DNA from: Chachezhania antarctica
Lineage (GTDB): Bacteria; Pseudomonadota; Alphaproteobacteria; Rhodobacterales; Rhodobacteraceae
Reading direction: 5' to 3'
NCBI RefSeq assembly: GCF_003646465.1
Contig: NZ_QZEX01000005.1
Location: 187,123 to 251,122, forward strand
Length of the DNA: 64,000 nucleotides
Shown one piece after another: positions 44,154 to 54,212 of this stretch. Within the stretch, counting starts at the first letter, position 1. Each line of letters starts with the position of its first letter. The notes beneath the pieces were generated by a model, which searched no databases, was not told the origin of the DNA, and worked only from the letters and a program-made list of their open reading frames with translations. Position numbers and translations under genes: made by a program.

Positions 44154-45305
44154 TCAGGGGTAGCCGGGAGGGGTGTCTTGGCCGAACATCGCCGCACCGG
44201 CCGATGTCCACGTGCCGGCGCCCATGAAGGCGTGCTGCGCGACGCAGGCGGCATCCACCATGCAGCGGCCCAAAGGGTGGCCCGCCATCATCACGCCCGA
44301 TCCGCCCAGCACGAAGGCCTGCCGCGCGGCTTCGGCCCCGTCATGGGCGGCCTGGGTGGCGACAAGGCGCAGCTTCACGCGCATCTCGGAGGACACATCG
44401 CCCTTGGTCAGCAATTCGTCCCAGCCCGCCTCGACCGTGTCGAAGAAATGCGCGCGGGCGCCTTCCAGCGTGGCCTCGGCCCGGGCCAGATCTGCCTGCA
44501 CATAGGGTCGCGCGCCGGGATTGGGCGCACCGGTGATCGAGGCTTTTTGAGCGGCGTCCGATTTCAGGAACTCCAACGCCTCGCGTGCGGTACCAAGGGC
44601 CACGACGGCCAACACCTGCGCGGCCAGCGCCATGGCCGGATAGCGGAACTGGGGGTCGTCCATCTGCGGCGCGCCGCCCCGGATGAAGGTCCAGTCTTCG
44701 GTGACGAACCTGTCGTCGATCTTCACGTCATGGCTGCCCGTCGCCTTCAGGCCGATTGTGTTCCAGGTGTCGACGATCTCGACCTCGGCCACCGGGAAGA
44801 CGGCCGACCGGGGCAGCGGCGTGCTTTCGCCTTCCACCTTGATGCCCACGCCGATCAGATCGGCCCCCATGGAGCCCGAGCACCACGGCCACTGCCCCGT
44901 CACCCGGAATCCGCCCCGGGCCGGCACGGCCTTTTGCGGCGGGAACATCGCGCCTGCGAAGACGGTGTCGGGATTGGTGCCGTAGATCTTCGCATAGGTC
45001 TCGGGCGGCAGCGCGGCAAGATACGTAGCCGACACGCCGAAGCTGGCGACCCAGCCGGTGGAGGCATCGGCGGTCGAGATCGTCTCGATCAGCCGCAGGA
45101 AGGCCGCGGGGGTGATCGCATCGCCGCCCAGCCGTTCGGGCACGAAGGCGCGGTAGCAGCCGATCTGTTGCAGATGCGCGATCATGTCCCTCGGGACATG
45201 GCGCAGGGCCTCGAACTCTGCCCGGCGGTCCCGGATCGTGTCCAGAACGTCCGGCAGAGACACCGTGGCCGGCACGTCGGCCGGCATGGGAACGGGCATG
45301 TTCAT
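44154..45305 (-). CDS. iacA: Acyl-CoA-dehydrogenase-fold flavin monooxygenase IacA
   Basis: Group D flavin-dependent monooxygenase of 383 residues (HsaA/HpaB-like acyl-CoA dehydrogenase fold). It has an N-terminal helical domain, the middle beta-domain (RVTGQWPWCSGSMGAD, NTIGLKATGSHDV) and C-terminal helices. IacA starts indole-3-acetate breakdown by hydroxylating the ring, with reduced flavin from IacG. Its ATG overlaps the iacH stop (ATGA). Confidence 0.9.
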   Translation of the reverse strand: MNMPVPMPADVPATVSLPDVLDTIRDRRAEFEALRHVPRDMIAHLQQIGCYRAFVPERLGGDAITPAAFLRLIETISTADASTGWVASFGVSATYLAALPPETYAKIYGTNPDTVFAGAMFPPQKAVPARGGFRVTGQWPWCSGSMGADLIGVGIKVEGESTPLPRSAVFPVAEVEIVDTWNTIGLKATGSHDVKIDDRFVTEDWTFIRGGAPQMDDPQFRYPAMALAAQVLAVVALGTAREALEFLKSDAAQKASITGAPNPGARPYVQADLARAEATLEGARAHFFDTVEAGWDELLTKGDVSSEMRVKLRLVATQAAHDGAEAARQAFVLGGSGVMMAGHPLGRCMVDAACVAQHAFMGAGTWTSAGAAMFGQDTPPGYP

Positions 45306-46429
45306 TGGCTGTCCTCTCTCAGAATCTCGTCAATCCCCCGGGCCAGCGCGCACAGCAGCGCATCGGCCCCCTTGCGCGCGACCAGTTGCAGGCCTGCGGG
45401 CAGGCCGGCGTCGGTCAGGATCGGAATGGTCAGGGCCGGATGGCCGGAAAGGTTGAAGGGCCGCACGAAACGGGTGAGCGGCGGGATCGCGGCCGGGTCC
45501 TCGGCCTGATCCCATGTCGGCGGGACAGAGGGCAGCGTTGGCAACAGAAGGGCATCGACAGTCTCCAGCGCGGCGTCGACCTCGGCCGTGAAGACGGCGC
45601 GGATGGCTTCGGCCTCTGCCAAGTCTGCCGTCGTGACCTCGCAGCCTTTCAGGATACGCGCGCGGACGTCAGCGCCCAGTGTCGCGTTGGACAGCACCAG
45701 CGCGCCGAATTCCGTGGCCAGCTCGGCGGAGATGACGGTCATCCCGGCGTGAAAGGCATCTTCGAGATGTGGCAGCGTCACGGGCTGGGCCACTGCCAAG
45801 GTGCCGGTCGCCTTGCGGAACGCCTCTGCCACCTCGGCATCGGCGGTCACGGTCACGGCGGCCAACCGGCCCATGCGCGCAGGCAATGCGGTGAAGGTCG
45901 GGTCCATCGCCTCCATCGCGCGCGCCAGCATTTCGGTGTTCCGGGCGAAGGGGCCGATGCAATCCAACGACGAGCCTACGGGCAAGGCCCCTGCCCGACT
46001 GATGCGCCCGAAAGTGGGCTTCAACCCGTAGACCCCACAGCACGCCGCAGGCTGGCGGACCGAGCCGCCGGTGTCGGTTCCGACCGCGAATTCCACTTCT
46101 CCCGCCGCCACCAGCACGGCCGAGCCCGAGGACGATCCGCCCGGAATGCGGTCGGGCCAGTTCGGGTTCAAGGGCGTGCCGCAATGGGCGTTCGCGCCGG
46201 TCATCCCGAAGGCCAGCTCGTGCATGTTGGCCCGGCCCGTCAGATGGCAGCCGGAGGAGATGAGCTGCGTCACCACCGTTGCGTGGGCCGTCGCGGCGGG
46301 CGCGTCTTCGAACGCCGCCGATCCGGCCCGCGTGGGCAGCCCTTCGATGGCCAGGCATTCCTTGACCGCCACGGTCAGACCGCCGGGCGTGCCCAGGTCC
46401 AGGCTTCGGGTCATTGCGGGGGAGTTCAT
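45302..46429 (-). CDS. iacH: Amidase IacH
   Basis: Amidase-signature enzyme of 375 residues. The Ser-cisSer-Lys triad is in TVAVKECLAIEG (Lys) and GGSSSGSAV with TDTGGSVRQPA (Ser pair). First gene of the iac operon, with no clear ribosome site. I prefer the ATG at 46429, because the ATG at 46459 lies inside the operator-like palindrome. Known IacH proteins act late in the pathway. Confidence 0.85.
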   Translation of the reverse strand: MNSPAMTRSLDLGTPGGLTVAVKECLAIEGLPTRAGSAAFEDAPAATAHATVVTQLISSGCHLTGRANMHELAFGMTGANAHCGTPLNPNWPDRIPGGSSSGSAVLVAAGEVEFAVGTDTGGSVRQPAACCGVYGLKPTFGRISRAGALPVGSSLDCIGPFARNTEMLARAMEAMDPTFTALPARMGRLAAVTVTADAEVAEAFRKATGTLAVAQPVTLPHLEDAFHAGMTVISAELATEFGALVLSNATLGADVRARILKGCEVTTADLAEAEAIRAVFTAEVDAALETVDALLLPTLPSVPPTWDQAEDPAAIPPLTRFVRPFNLSGHPALTIPILTDAGLPAGLQLVARKGADALLCALARGIDEILREDSQ

Positions 46430-46443
46430 CGCGGCGCATCCAT

Positions 46444-46462
46444 TTACATGATTATTCATGTT
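46444..46462 (-). promoter_or_regulatory. Candidate IacR operator 1 upstream of iacH
   Basis: Leftward strand AACATGAATAATCATGTAA, with perfect 6-bp arms ACATGA/TCATGT. It ends 15 bases upstream of the preferred iacH start and matches sites at 38665-38683 (14/19) and 46618-46636 (15/19). Confidence 0.6.
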
Positions 46463-46795
46463 ATTGAGGCACCGGCTGATCCGTCTATCAATTCCGGCAC
46501 AGCGTCCGGGTTTGTATTAATGCTCGGGAAAATGGTGCAATTATTGACCGCAATCGCTCAAAGAAGCGTCTCCATGGCAAGTTCATATGCGGTGATGCCT
46601 GCCGCTACCTAAAATTTTCACATGATTCTGGATGTTGTTACTCTGCGTGGATGACCTACCTGACGTAGACCAGACCTCAGGCCACGCGATTGCCAGCATG
46701 TCACCACGCGTCGGCAGAACCCTGCCCCGTGCAGTCCCCGGATGCTGGACTTGAGGCAGGCCCGCGCCTATCGTGAGGACAAGGAGAATTCGATC
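46463..46795. other. Gene-free region upstream of iacH
   Basis: About 330 bases between the divergent iac operon and the small exported protein. The half nearer iacH is AT-rich relative to the surroundings and carries the second candidate operator. Beyond this and the AAGGAG site at 46781-46786 I see no gene or strong hairpin. Confidence 0.6.
46618..46636 (-). promoter_or_regulatory. Candidate IacR operator 2 upstream of iacH
   Basis: Leftward strand AACATCCAGAATCATGTGA matches operator 1 at 15 of 19 positions, keeping AACAT and CATGT ends. It lies 174 bases upstream of operator 1. Two separated sites suggest looping or a far promoter. Confidence 0.55.
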
Positions 46796-47149
46796 ATGTT
46801 CAGAACAGTCCTGTCCGCCGCGCTTGCCGCCTGTCTTGCCCTGACGGCGATACCCGCCTCGGCGCAGTTTTCAAAGATCCTGCGCGATACCGGGCTTAGC
46901 CAGGAAGACTTCAACATCATGGGCAAGGCCTCGCAGACGCTCTATGTCTCGACGGCGCCCAAGGTCGGGGCCGAGACGATCTGGCAGAACCCGGAAACCG
47001 GGTCCCACGGCACGACCGAGGTCGAGAAGATCGCCGGCAATTGCGTGACGCTCCGCCACCTGTTCGTCTCCGGCAAGACGAAGAAGCAGAACAACATCGC
47101 CATGCGTCAGTGCAAGGACAGCAGCGGTGTGTGGGTGCTGACGCCGTAA
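46796..47149 (+). CDS. Small exported protein, surface-antigen-like C-terminus
   Basis: Exported protein of 117 residues with a signal peptide ending ASAQF. The C-terminal part GNCVTLRHLF...RQCKDSSGVWVL resembles the 17-kDa surface-antigen/RT0821-type C-terminal strand pair with two Cys. AAGGAG ribosome site 9-10 bases before ATG 46796 fixes the start. Function unknown. Confidence 0.75.
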   Translation: MFRTVLSAALAACLALTAIPASAQFSKILRDTGLSQEDFNIMGKASQTLYVSTAPKVGAETIWQNPETGSHGTTEVEKIAGNCVTLRHLFVSGKTKKQNNIAMRQCKDSSGVWVLTP

Positions 47150-47205
47150 TGGCGCCGCCGTGACGTGAACGCCGGGATATACTTGTCAACTTCAGATTGA
47201 TCACC

Positions 47206-47223
47206 CGCCGCATGAACGCGGCG
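47206..47223. other. Short hairpin between two exported-protein genes
   Basis: CGCCGC-ATGAAC-GCGGCG, 6-bp perfect stem, with no T-run. It may be a weak terminator for the surface-antigen-like gene. Confidence 0.35.
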
Positions 47224-47324
47224 CGGTCAACACAGTCTGTTTACCCTTCGGAGCCAGCGGGTTGACACAAACCGGTCTTCCGGTGACTTGTCCGCCCGTG
47301 TTCTGCACTACCACTGGGATTGCC

Positions 47325-47528
47325 ATGTATCGTTTCGCGCTACCGGCCCTTCTGGCCGTTGCCCTGACGCTGTCGGGTTGCATCGGCTTCGGGGGCCGCA
47401 AGATAAACAATGTCGAGGCCGTGTCGATCGGCCAGCAACTGGAAGATCTTGAAAAGGCCCGGCAAGAGGGCTTGCTCTCCCCCAAGGAATACAAGCGCGA
47501 ACGCAAGGACATCCTGAAAGCGAACTGA
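47325..47528 (+). CDS. Small SHOCT-domain lipoprotein
   Basis: Lipoprotein of 67 residues. The signal peptide ends in the lipobox LSGC, and the C-terminal half is a SHOCT-type helix pair (LEDLEKARQEGLLSPKEYK). SHOCT domains are short oligomerisation units; no specific role is known here. Start at MYRFAL rather than the upstream ATG at 47262, which would bury the signal peptide. Convergent with enolase. Confidence 0.75.
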   Translation: MYRFALPALLAVALTLSGCIGFGGRKINNVEAVSIGQQLEDLEKARQEGLLSPKEYKRERKDILKAN

Positions 47529-47535
47529 CCTTGCG

Positions 47536-47567
47536 AAAAAGGCGCCGGACCCCGGAAGGCCCGGCGC
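47536..47567 (-). terminator. Intrinsic terminator of enolase
   Basis: On the leftward strand GCGCCGGGCC pairs with GGTCCGGCGC (one mismatch, 6-base loop), followed by TTTTT. Lies 8 bases beyond the eno stop. Confidence 0.75.
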
Positions 47568-47574
47568 GAACACG

Positions 47575-48882
<1,308 letters not shown>

Positions 48883-48917
48883 TCATATCGCCCGGGATGC
48901 CTTGGTGAAAGGGGCGC

Positions 48918-49823
48918 TTACGCCGCGGCGACATGTTTGCGCTCGCAGGCGCGACGGGCCTGCCGCCGCACGTTGCGTTCGCGCCAGAAGGTGTAGATGC
49001 CCGAGGCCACGATCAGCGCCGTGCCCAGAAGGGTGATGGCATCGGGCCGTTCGGCGAAGATCGCGGTGCCGATGATCAGCGCGAACAGCATCCGGGAATA
49101 GCGGAAGCCCGTAACGAACGACACTTCGCCAACCCGCATCGCCAGCACGATGGCGAAATAGGACAGGTAGGCAAAGACGAGCATCCCCGCCAGCGGCAGC
49201 ACGTGCACGCCCTGCGGCATCACGAAGGGCGATCCGTCCAGCACGGCGAGGATCAGCCCGGCCGGCACCAATGCCGCGAAGGCCAGCATCGAAAGCTGGG
49301 GGGACGAGGTTTCCTTGGGAATGATCCGCGTCAGCAGATCCCGCCCGGCCATGCCGACGACGCCCACGACCGCGAACAGCGCATCGGCGTTGAACCCCGC
49401 CAGCCCCGGGCGCAGCACGATCAGCACACCGACCAGGCCCACGAAGATCGCGCTCCACCGTCGCCAGCCGACGGTTTCGCCCAGAAACAGCGCAGCCCCC
49501 ATCGTCACCAGAAGCGGCGCGGCCTGCATGATCGCCGATACCAGCACCAGCGGCGCGCGGGACAGGGCGATGATCATGCACATGGTCGCCATGCCTTCCA
49601 GCAGGTTCCGGGCGATCACCGCGGGCGCAAGGTAGGTACGGCTGAGCAACGGCTGCCCGCTGAGCACCACGAGCACCGCGAAGACAAGCGCGCCCACGAA
49701 GCCAAGCGAGGCGATGATCTCCCACGCCGGCAGGTCGATGGCGAGGATCTTTACGAAGGCGTCCTCGATGGCGAAGCCGAACATCGCCAGTACCATCAGT
49801 GTCGCGCCGCGCAGATTGTCCAT
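48918..49823 (-). CDS. DMT (EamA) family transporter
   Basis: Inner-membrane protein of 301 residues with ten predicted hydrophobic helices in two EamA repeats. The substrate is unknown. The C-terminal tail is basic (RRQARRACERKH), consistent with a cytoplasmic end. It diverges from the AbrB-family gene across about 200 bases with no clear operator. Confidence 0.87.
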   Translation of the reverse strand: MDNLRGATLMVLAMFGFAIEDAFVKILAIDLPAWEIIASLGFVGALVFAVLVVLSGQPLLSRTYLAPAVIARNLLEGMATMCMIIALSRAPLVLVSAIMQAAPLLVTMGAALFLGETVGWRRWSAIFVGLVGVLIVLRPGLAGFNADALFAVVGVVGMAGRDLLTRIIPKETSSPQLSMLAFAALVPAGLILAVLDGSPFVMPQGVHVLPLAGMLVFAYLSYFAIVLAMRVGEVSFVTGFRYSRMLFALIIGTAIFAERPDAITLLGTALIVASGIYTFWRERNVRRQARRACERKHVAAA

Positions 49824-50021
49824 GAGGGGGATCCTTTACCGTCCCCCCGCCCATGCGCCCAAATATTGGATCAGGCAAGCGCAGTGACGCGCGATGGTTG
49901 GCGGGCGACGTGCCAAAGTGCTGTTCTGCAAGCAAAAATCCGCCCCGTCATGCGTGGCCGGAATAGCGGCATTTCCCGTGCGTCATTGTCGGCGCGCGGG
50001 ACCGGTGATAATTCGCATCGA

Positions 50022-51113
50022 ATGACCCGATCCCACAGCGACGCCCCCGACGCCAGCCCCCCCGCGCCCGAAGCACAGGGTCTGGCGGCCGAAACGCGTC
50101 AGACCGGGATCACGCTGGCCATCGGCGGCATCGGTGCCGCGCTGGCCTTCTGGCTGAACTTCCCGGCGGCGATGCTGGTGGGCCCGGCGCTTTGCGTCAC
50201 CATCGCGGCGCTTGCGGGCGTGAAGGTCGGCATCGCGATGCGCGTGCGCGATGTATGTTTCCTGTTCCTCGGCATCTCCATCGGCGCGGGTTTCGTGCCC
50301 GAGGCCGGCGCCGCCATCCTGCGCTGGCCGCTGGCCTTCGTGGCGCTTCTGGTCACGCTCGCCGTCACCATCGCCGTGGGCGGCTGGGTCCTGCGCCGGT
50401 TCTTCGGCTTCGATCCTGTAAGCGCCGTTCTGGCGGCCGCCCCCGGCCATCTCAGCTTCGTGCTGTCGCTCAGCGCCGACATGGGCGGCGATATCGGGCG
50501 GGTCGTGATCGTCCAATCCCTGCGGCTGCTGACGCTGACACTTGTCGTGCCGTTCCTTGCCGTCGCCATGGGCTACGAGGTGCCGGCTGCCGCCATGGCG
50601 CCCGGCGATCCGATGCCGCTGTGGATACTGGCAATGCTGGTCGTTCTGGGCATCGCTGTCGGCGCGGTCTTCAATCGCCTGAACTTTCCCGCGCCGCTGA
50701 TCCTGGGAACGATGGCCGTGTCCGGGCTGGGCCATGTCGCCGACCTGACCCCCGGGACGGTGCACCCGGTGATCCTGATCCCGGCCTTCGTGATCATGGG
50801 CACGCTCATCGGCACCCGCTTTGCCGACATGAGCTGGCCGCTTTTCCGCCAGAGCGCCTTCGCCGGGTTCACCGTCACCCTGATCGCCGCCGGCAGCGCC
50901 GCCATTGGCGTCATCCCCGTCTGCTGGGCCCTGGGGATGGAGCTTCCCCACGGCCTTGCCGCCTTCGCGCCCGGCGGGCTTGAGACGATGATCGTCCTGG
51001 GCGCCATCCTCGGCGCGGAACCCGCCTTCCTCGCCGCCTGCCACGTCGTGCGGCTGCTGATCCTGTCGGTGATGATCCCCGTCGCCGTCGCCCGCGCCAG
51101 CCGCCGCCGCTAG
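50022..51113 (+). CDS. AbrB-family membrane protein (putative transporter)
   Basis: Integral membrane protein of 363 residues with about ten hydrophobic segments in two AbrB-duplication repeats (GPALCVTIAALAGVKV and LILGTMAVSGLGHVADL). The family is often mislabelled a transcriptional regulator; it is a predicted transporter of unknown substrate. Start at MTRSHS, because the upstream in-frame reading overlaps the neighbouring transporter gene. Confidence 0.85.
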   Translation: MTRSHSDAPDASPPAPEAQGLAAETRQTGITLAIGGIGAALAFWLNFPAAMLVGPALCVTIAALAGVKVGIAMRVRDVCFLFLGISIGAGFVPEAGAAILRWPLAFVALLVTLAVTIAVGGWVLRRFFGFDPVSAVLAAAPGHLSFVLSLSADMGGDIGRVVIVQSLRLLTLTLVVPFLAVAMGYEVPAAAMAPGDPMPLWILAMLVVLGIAVGAVFNRLNFPAPLILGTMAVSGLGHVADLTPGTVHPVILIPAFVIMGTLIGTRFADMSWPLFRQSAFAGFTVTLIAAGSAAIGVIPVCWALGMELPHGLAAFAPGGLETMIVLGAILGAEPAFLAACHVVRLLILSVMIPVAVARASRRR

Positions 51114-51133
51114 CCCGGGACCCAAATCCACCG

Positions 51134-51229
51134 GACCAAAGAACAAGGCCCGCGCCCGGGCCGGCAAGGAGGAGGCGCGGCACGCGCCTCCGACGGGGGT
51201 GGGCGGGCGGGACGGCCCGGGCGCGGGCC
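51134..51229. repeat. Nested palindromic element 1
   Basis: Between convergent genes. GACCAAAGAA (51134-51143) is followed by a perfect 17-bp outer inverted repeat (51147-51163 with 51213-51229, GGCCCGCGCCCGGGCCG). This encloses a perfect 9-bp inner hairpin (51171-51179 with 51183-51191). No T-run. It shares GACCAAAGAA and the outer-plus-inner layout with the element at 54704-54847. Confidence 0.75.
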
Positions 51230-51249
51230 GACGGGACCGCGTTCGCGCC

Positions 51250-51666
51250 CTAAACCTTTTTCTTCGATGGCACTCCGTAGAGTTCCAGCCGGTGCCCCCG
51301 CAATTCATAGCCCAGCTTCGCCGCGATCTTTTCCTGCAGCGCCTCGATATCCGGATCGACGAACTCGATCACCTCGCCCGAGTTTAGGTCGATCAGGTGA
51401 TCGTGGTGATCGCGATCCGCATCCTCGTACCGCGCGCGGCCGTCGCCGAATTCCAGCCGGTCGAGGATGCCCGCCTCCTCGAACAGCTTCACCGTCCGGT
51501 AGACCGTCGCGATGGAAATCCCCGAATCCAGGCCGCTCGCCCGTGCATACAGCTCCTCGACATCGGGATGATCGTCGCTGTCCTGCAAGACCTGCGCAAT
51601 GGTGCGGCGCTGGCCGGTCATCCGAAGGCCCTTGGCCTCGCATCGGGAGATGATCGTATCGGTCAT
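51250..51666 (-). CDS. Fur/Mur-family metal-responsive regulator
   Basis: Dimeric winged-helix regulator of 138 residues. The DNA-binding domain contains RMTGQRRTIAQVL and SIATVYRTVKLFEEAG. The regulatory metal site HHDHLIDLNSGEVIEF keeps the His/Asp/Glu ligands. The structural Cys-x2-Cys pairs of E. coli Fur are missing, as in alphaproteobacterial Fur/Mur (manganese-sensing) proteins. Iron or manganese as the real signal cannot be decided here. Confidence 0.88.
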   Translation of the reverse strand: MTDTIISRCEAKGLRMTGQRRTIAQVLQDSDDHPDVEELYARASGLDSGISIATVYRTVKLFEEAGILDRLEFGDGRARYEDADRDHHDHLIDLNSGEVIEFVDPDIEALQEKIAAKLGYELRGHRLELYGVPSKKKV

Positions 51667-51841
51667 GGGTCTCGTCGCCTGTCGAAGTGCGGGTCCATCT
51701 ATCGCATCTTCCCGGCTCCGGAAACCCTGCACCGGCCTGCGGCTTGTGCATTTCCGGCCCGGGCCGACACGCCGCAACGTTCCGCCGATAACGCGCCCGC
51801 CGCTGCTTGACAGTTCCGCGCACCGCCCATCCCTTGCGCAC

Positions 51842-52717
51842 ATGGATGAAAAACGCCCCATCGACCTCTTCGGCGCCACCGCCCTGATCGGCTTCGCGAT
51901 CCTGCTGGGCGGAAACCAGGTGGTTATGAAGGTCACCAATGCCGGCTTCGCGCCCGTGTTCCAGGCCGGCATCCGCTCGGTCCTGGCCTGCCTGTTCCTG
52001 GCCCTCGTCATGCGCGTCCGCGGCCAGTCGCTGCGCATACCCCGCCATATCCTGCCGTGGGGCGTCCTCGCCGGGCTTTTCTTCGCCTTCGAATTTCTGC
52101 TGCTCTTCCAGGCGCTGGATTTCACATCCGTCGCGCGCGCGTCGATATTCTTCTACACGATGCCCGTCTGGATGGGGCTCGCCGCCCATTTCCTGCTCCC
52201 GGGCGAGCGTCTGAACGCCGTGCGGCTCACCGGCATGCTCTGCGCCGTGGCGGGCGTGGTCCTCGCGATGTCCGACCGCTCCTCGCCCGGTGGCAACCTG
52301 CTGGGCGACCTGATGGCGCTGGGGGCCGCGTTCCTTTGGGCCGCGATCGCGCTGTCGGTCCGGATCACGCCCCTGTCCGAAGCCCCGCCGGAAAACCAGC
52401 TGTTCATGCAGGTCGCGGTTTCCGGCCCGCTGCTGGTCGTCCTCGCCCCCCTGTTCGGGGCGATGATCCGCGACCCCGGGGCGATCCACTATGCCGGCAT
52501 CGCCTTCCAGTCGTTTCTCGTGATCGGGCTGGGCTTCCTGATGTGGTTCTCGCTGATGAAGATCTACCGCGCCTCGGGCGTGGCCTCCTTCGGGTTCCTG
52601 TCGCCGGTGGTGGCCGTGCTGCTTGGCTGGGCGATCCTAGGCGAACGCATCGGCCCGCAAGTCTGGGTGGCGCTCGCCCTCGTGGCGCTGGGGCTCTTGC
52701 TGATCAACCGGAAATAG
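51842..52717 (+). CDS. DMT (EamA) family transporter
   Basis: Ten-helix membrane protein of 291 residues with two EamA repeats. It differs in sequence from the transporter at 48918-49823, so it is not a recent duplicate. Start at MDEKRP; the longer upstream reading overlaps the fur gene. Substrate unknown. Divergent from fur and convergent with selO (5-base gap). Confidence 0.86.
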   Translation: MDEKRPIDLFGATALIGFAILLGGNQVVMKVTNAGFAPVFQAGIRSVLACLFLALVMRVRGQSLRIPRHILPWGVLAGLFFAFEFLLLFQALDFTSVARASIFFYTMPVWMGLAAHFLLPGERLNAVRLTGMLCAVAGVVLAMSDRSSPGGNLLGDLMALGAAFLWAAIALSVRITPLSEAPPENQLFMQVAVSGPLLVVLAPLFGAMIRDPGAIHYAGIAFQSFLVIGLGFLMWFSLMKIYRASGVASFGFLSPVVAVLLGWAILGERIGPQVWVALALVALGLLLINRK

Positions 52718-52722
52718 GCCGC

Positions 52723-54141
52723 TCACGTCCCGCAGAACGTCGCCTGCACCTTCTCGTCCACCGCCGGGGGGCGGCGCAGATCGGCAAAGGCCTCGTCCGC
52801 CGCGAAGGGCCTGGCACAGGCCGCCATCAGCCGCTCGAACGGGGCGTAATCGCCATCGACCGCCGCGGCGATCATCGCCTCGATCCGGTGGTTCCGCGGG
52901 ATCAGGACCGGGTTCGCGGCCCGCATGACGGCCTGAGGGTCCTGTTCCTCCGCCAGCCGCGCACGCCACGGTTCGGCCCATTGGTCGAATGCCTCCGGGT
53001 CGACGAACTGATCGCGCGGCGCACCGTCGGACAGTGCCCGGAAGGTGTTGGTGAAATCGGCCTGGTTCTCGGCCATGCGCTTCAGCAGATCGACCGCCAT
53101 CCCCACATCCGCATCCCGCGGCGCGGCAATCCCGATCTTGGCGCAGAACACCCGCCGCCATTCAGCGCGGATCAGCTCGGGCATTGAATTGACGATGTCG
53201 CTCGCCTCCTCGATTGCCGCTTCCGGGTCGTCCAGCTGCTGGATCAGGGCCGTCGCGAACTGCGCAAGGTTCCAGACCGCGATATCGGGCTGGCGGAAAT
53301 AGGCATAGCGCCCGTCCCGGTCGATCGAGGAGAACACCGTTTCCGGGTGATAGGTATCAAGAAAGGCGCACGGGCCATAGTCGATGGTCTCGCCCGAGAT
53401 CGCGCAATTGTCGGTGTTCATGACGCCATGGATGAAGCCCACCGAAAGCCACTGCACGATCAACCGCACCTGTGCATCGCGCACGGCCGCCAGAAGGCCC
53501 ATGGGCCCGTCCGCGTGCGGGTAATGCCGGTCGATGGCATATTGCGTCAGCCGTTGCAGGCTGTCGCTTTCGCGCCGCGCGGCGAAGATCTGGAACGTGC
53601 CGACACGCAGGTGGCTCGACGCCACGCGGGCCAGAACGGCGCCCGGCAGAACCTCTTCGCGCACCACGGGCTCACCCGTCTCCACCGCTGCCAGCGCGCG
53701 GGTGGTCGGGATCCCAAGCGCATGCATGGCTTCCGACACGACATATTCGCGCAGAACCGGCCCCAGCCACGCGCGGCCGTCTCCCATCCGCGAATAGGGC
53801 GTGGGGCCCGAACCCTTCAGTTGCAGATCGCGCCGCTTGCCATCGGTGCCCACCGTCTCGCCCAGCAGCACGGCACGGCCGTCGCCCAGTTGCGGGTTGA
53901 AATTGCCGAACTGGTGCCCGGCATAGGCCTGCGCGAGCGGCGCCGCGCCGTCCGGGACACGGTTGCCGGCAAAGACCTGCGCCATCTCCTCGACCTCGCC
54001 CGGGCTGATGCCCATCAGCCGGGCCAACGGCTCGTTGAACGCCACCAGCCGGGGCGCGGCCACCGGCGTCGGCGCCTGTTCGGTGAAGAAGGTGCCCGGC
54101 AGGCGGGCATAGGAATTGTCGAAGGGGATATGCAGGCTCAT
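52723..54141 (-). CDS. selO: Protein adenylyltransferase SelO
   Basis: Pseudokinase-fold enzyme of 472 residues that AMPylates proteins and is linked to redox stress. Motifs are LGDGRAVLLGE, LKGSGPTPYSR, GDGRAWLGPVLREY and HGVMNTDNCAISG followed by DYGP. The C-terminus is FCGT, with the conserved Cys in the antepenultimate place where eukaryotic SelO has selenocysteine. Start at MSLHIP; an ATG at 54183 adds 14 residues. Confidence 0.92.
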   Translation of the reverse strand: MSLHIPFDNSYARLPGTFFTEQAPTPVAAPRLVAFNEPLARLMGISPGEVEEMAQVFAGNRVPDGAAPLAQAYAGHQFGNFNPQLGDGRAVLLGETVGTDGKRRDLQLKGSGPTPYSRMGDGRAWLGPVLREYVVSEAMHALGIPTTRALAAVETGEPVVREEVLPGAVLARVASSHLRVGTFQIFAARRESDSLQRLTQYAIDRHYPHADGPMGLLAAVRDAQVRLIVQWLSVGFIHGVMNTDNCAISGETIDYGPCAFLDTYHPETVFSSIDRDGRYAYFRQPDIAVWNLAQFATALIQQLDDPEAAIEEASDIVNSMPELIRAEWRRVFCAKIGIAAPRDADVGMAVDLLKRMAENQADFTNTFRALSDGAPRDQFVDPEAFDQWAEPWRARLAEEQDPQAVMRAANPVLIPRNHRIEAMIAAAVDGDYAPFERLMAACARPFAADEAFADLRRPPAVDEKVQATFCGT

Positions 54142-54212
54142 GCCCTGAACATGGAGACCCGGGCGCCGATTCGCCATGGTCATGTGGTCAATCGATGGTT
54201 AATCTTGGCCGC

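Noticed and set aside
48933-50021. Long N-terminal extension of the AbrB-family protein
   Set aside because: The extra 363 codons are the opposite strand of the DMT transporter gene, with no hydrophobic pattern.
51599-51841. N-terminal extension of the second EamA transporter
   Set aside because: It runs antisense through the fur gene and lacks family similarity; MDEKRP is the normal family start.
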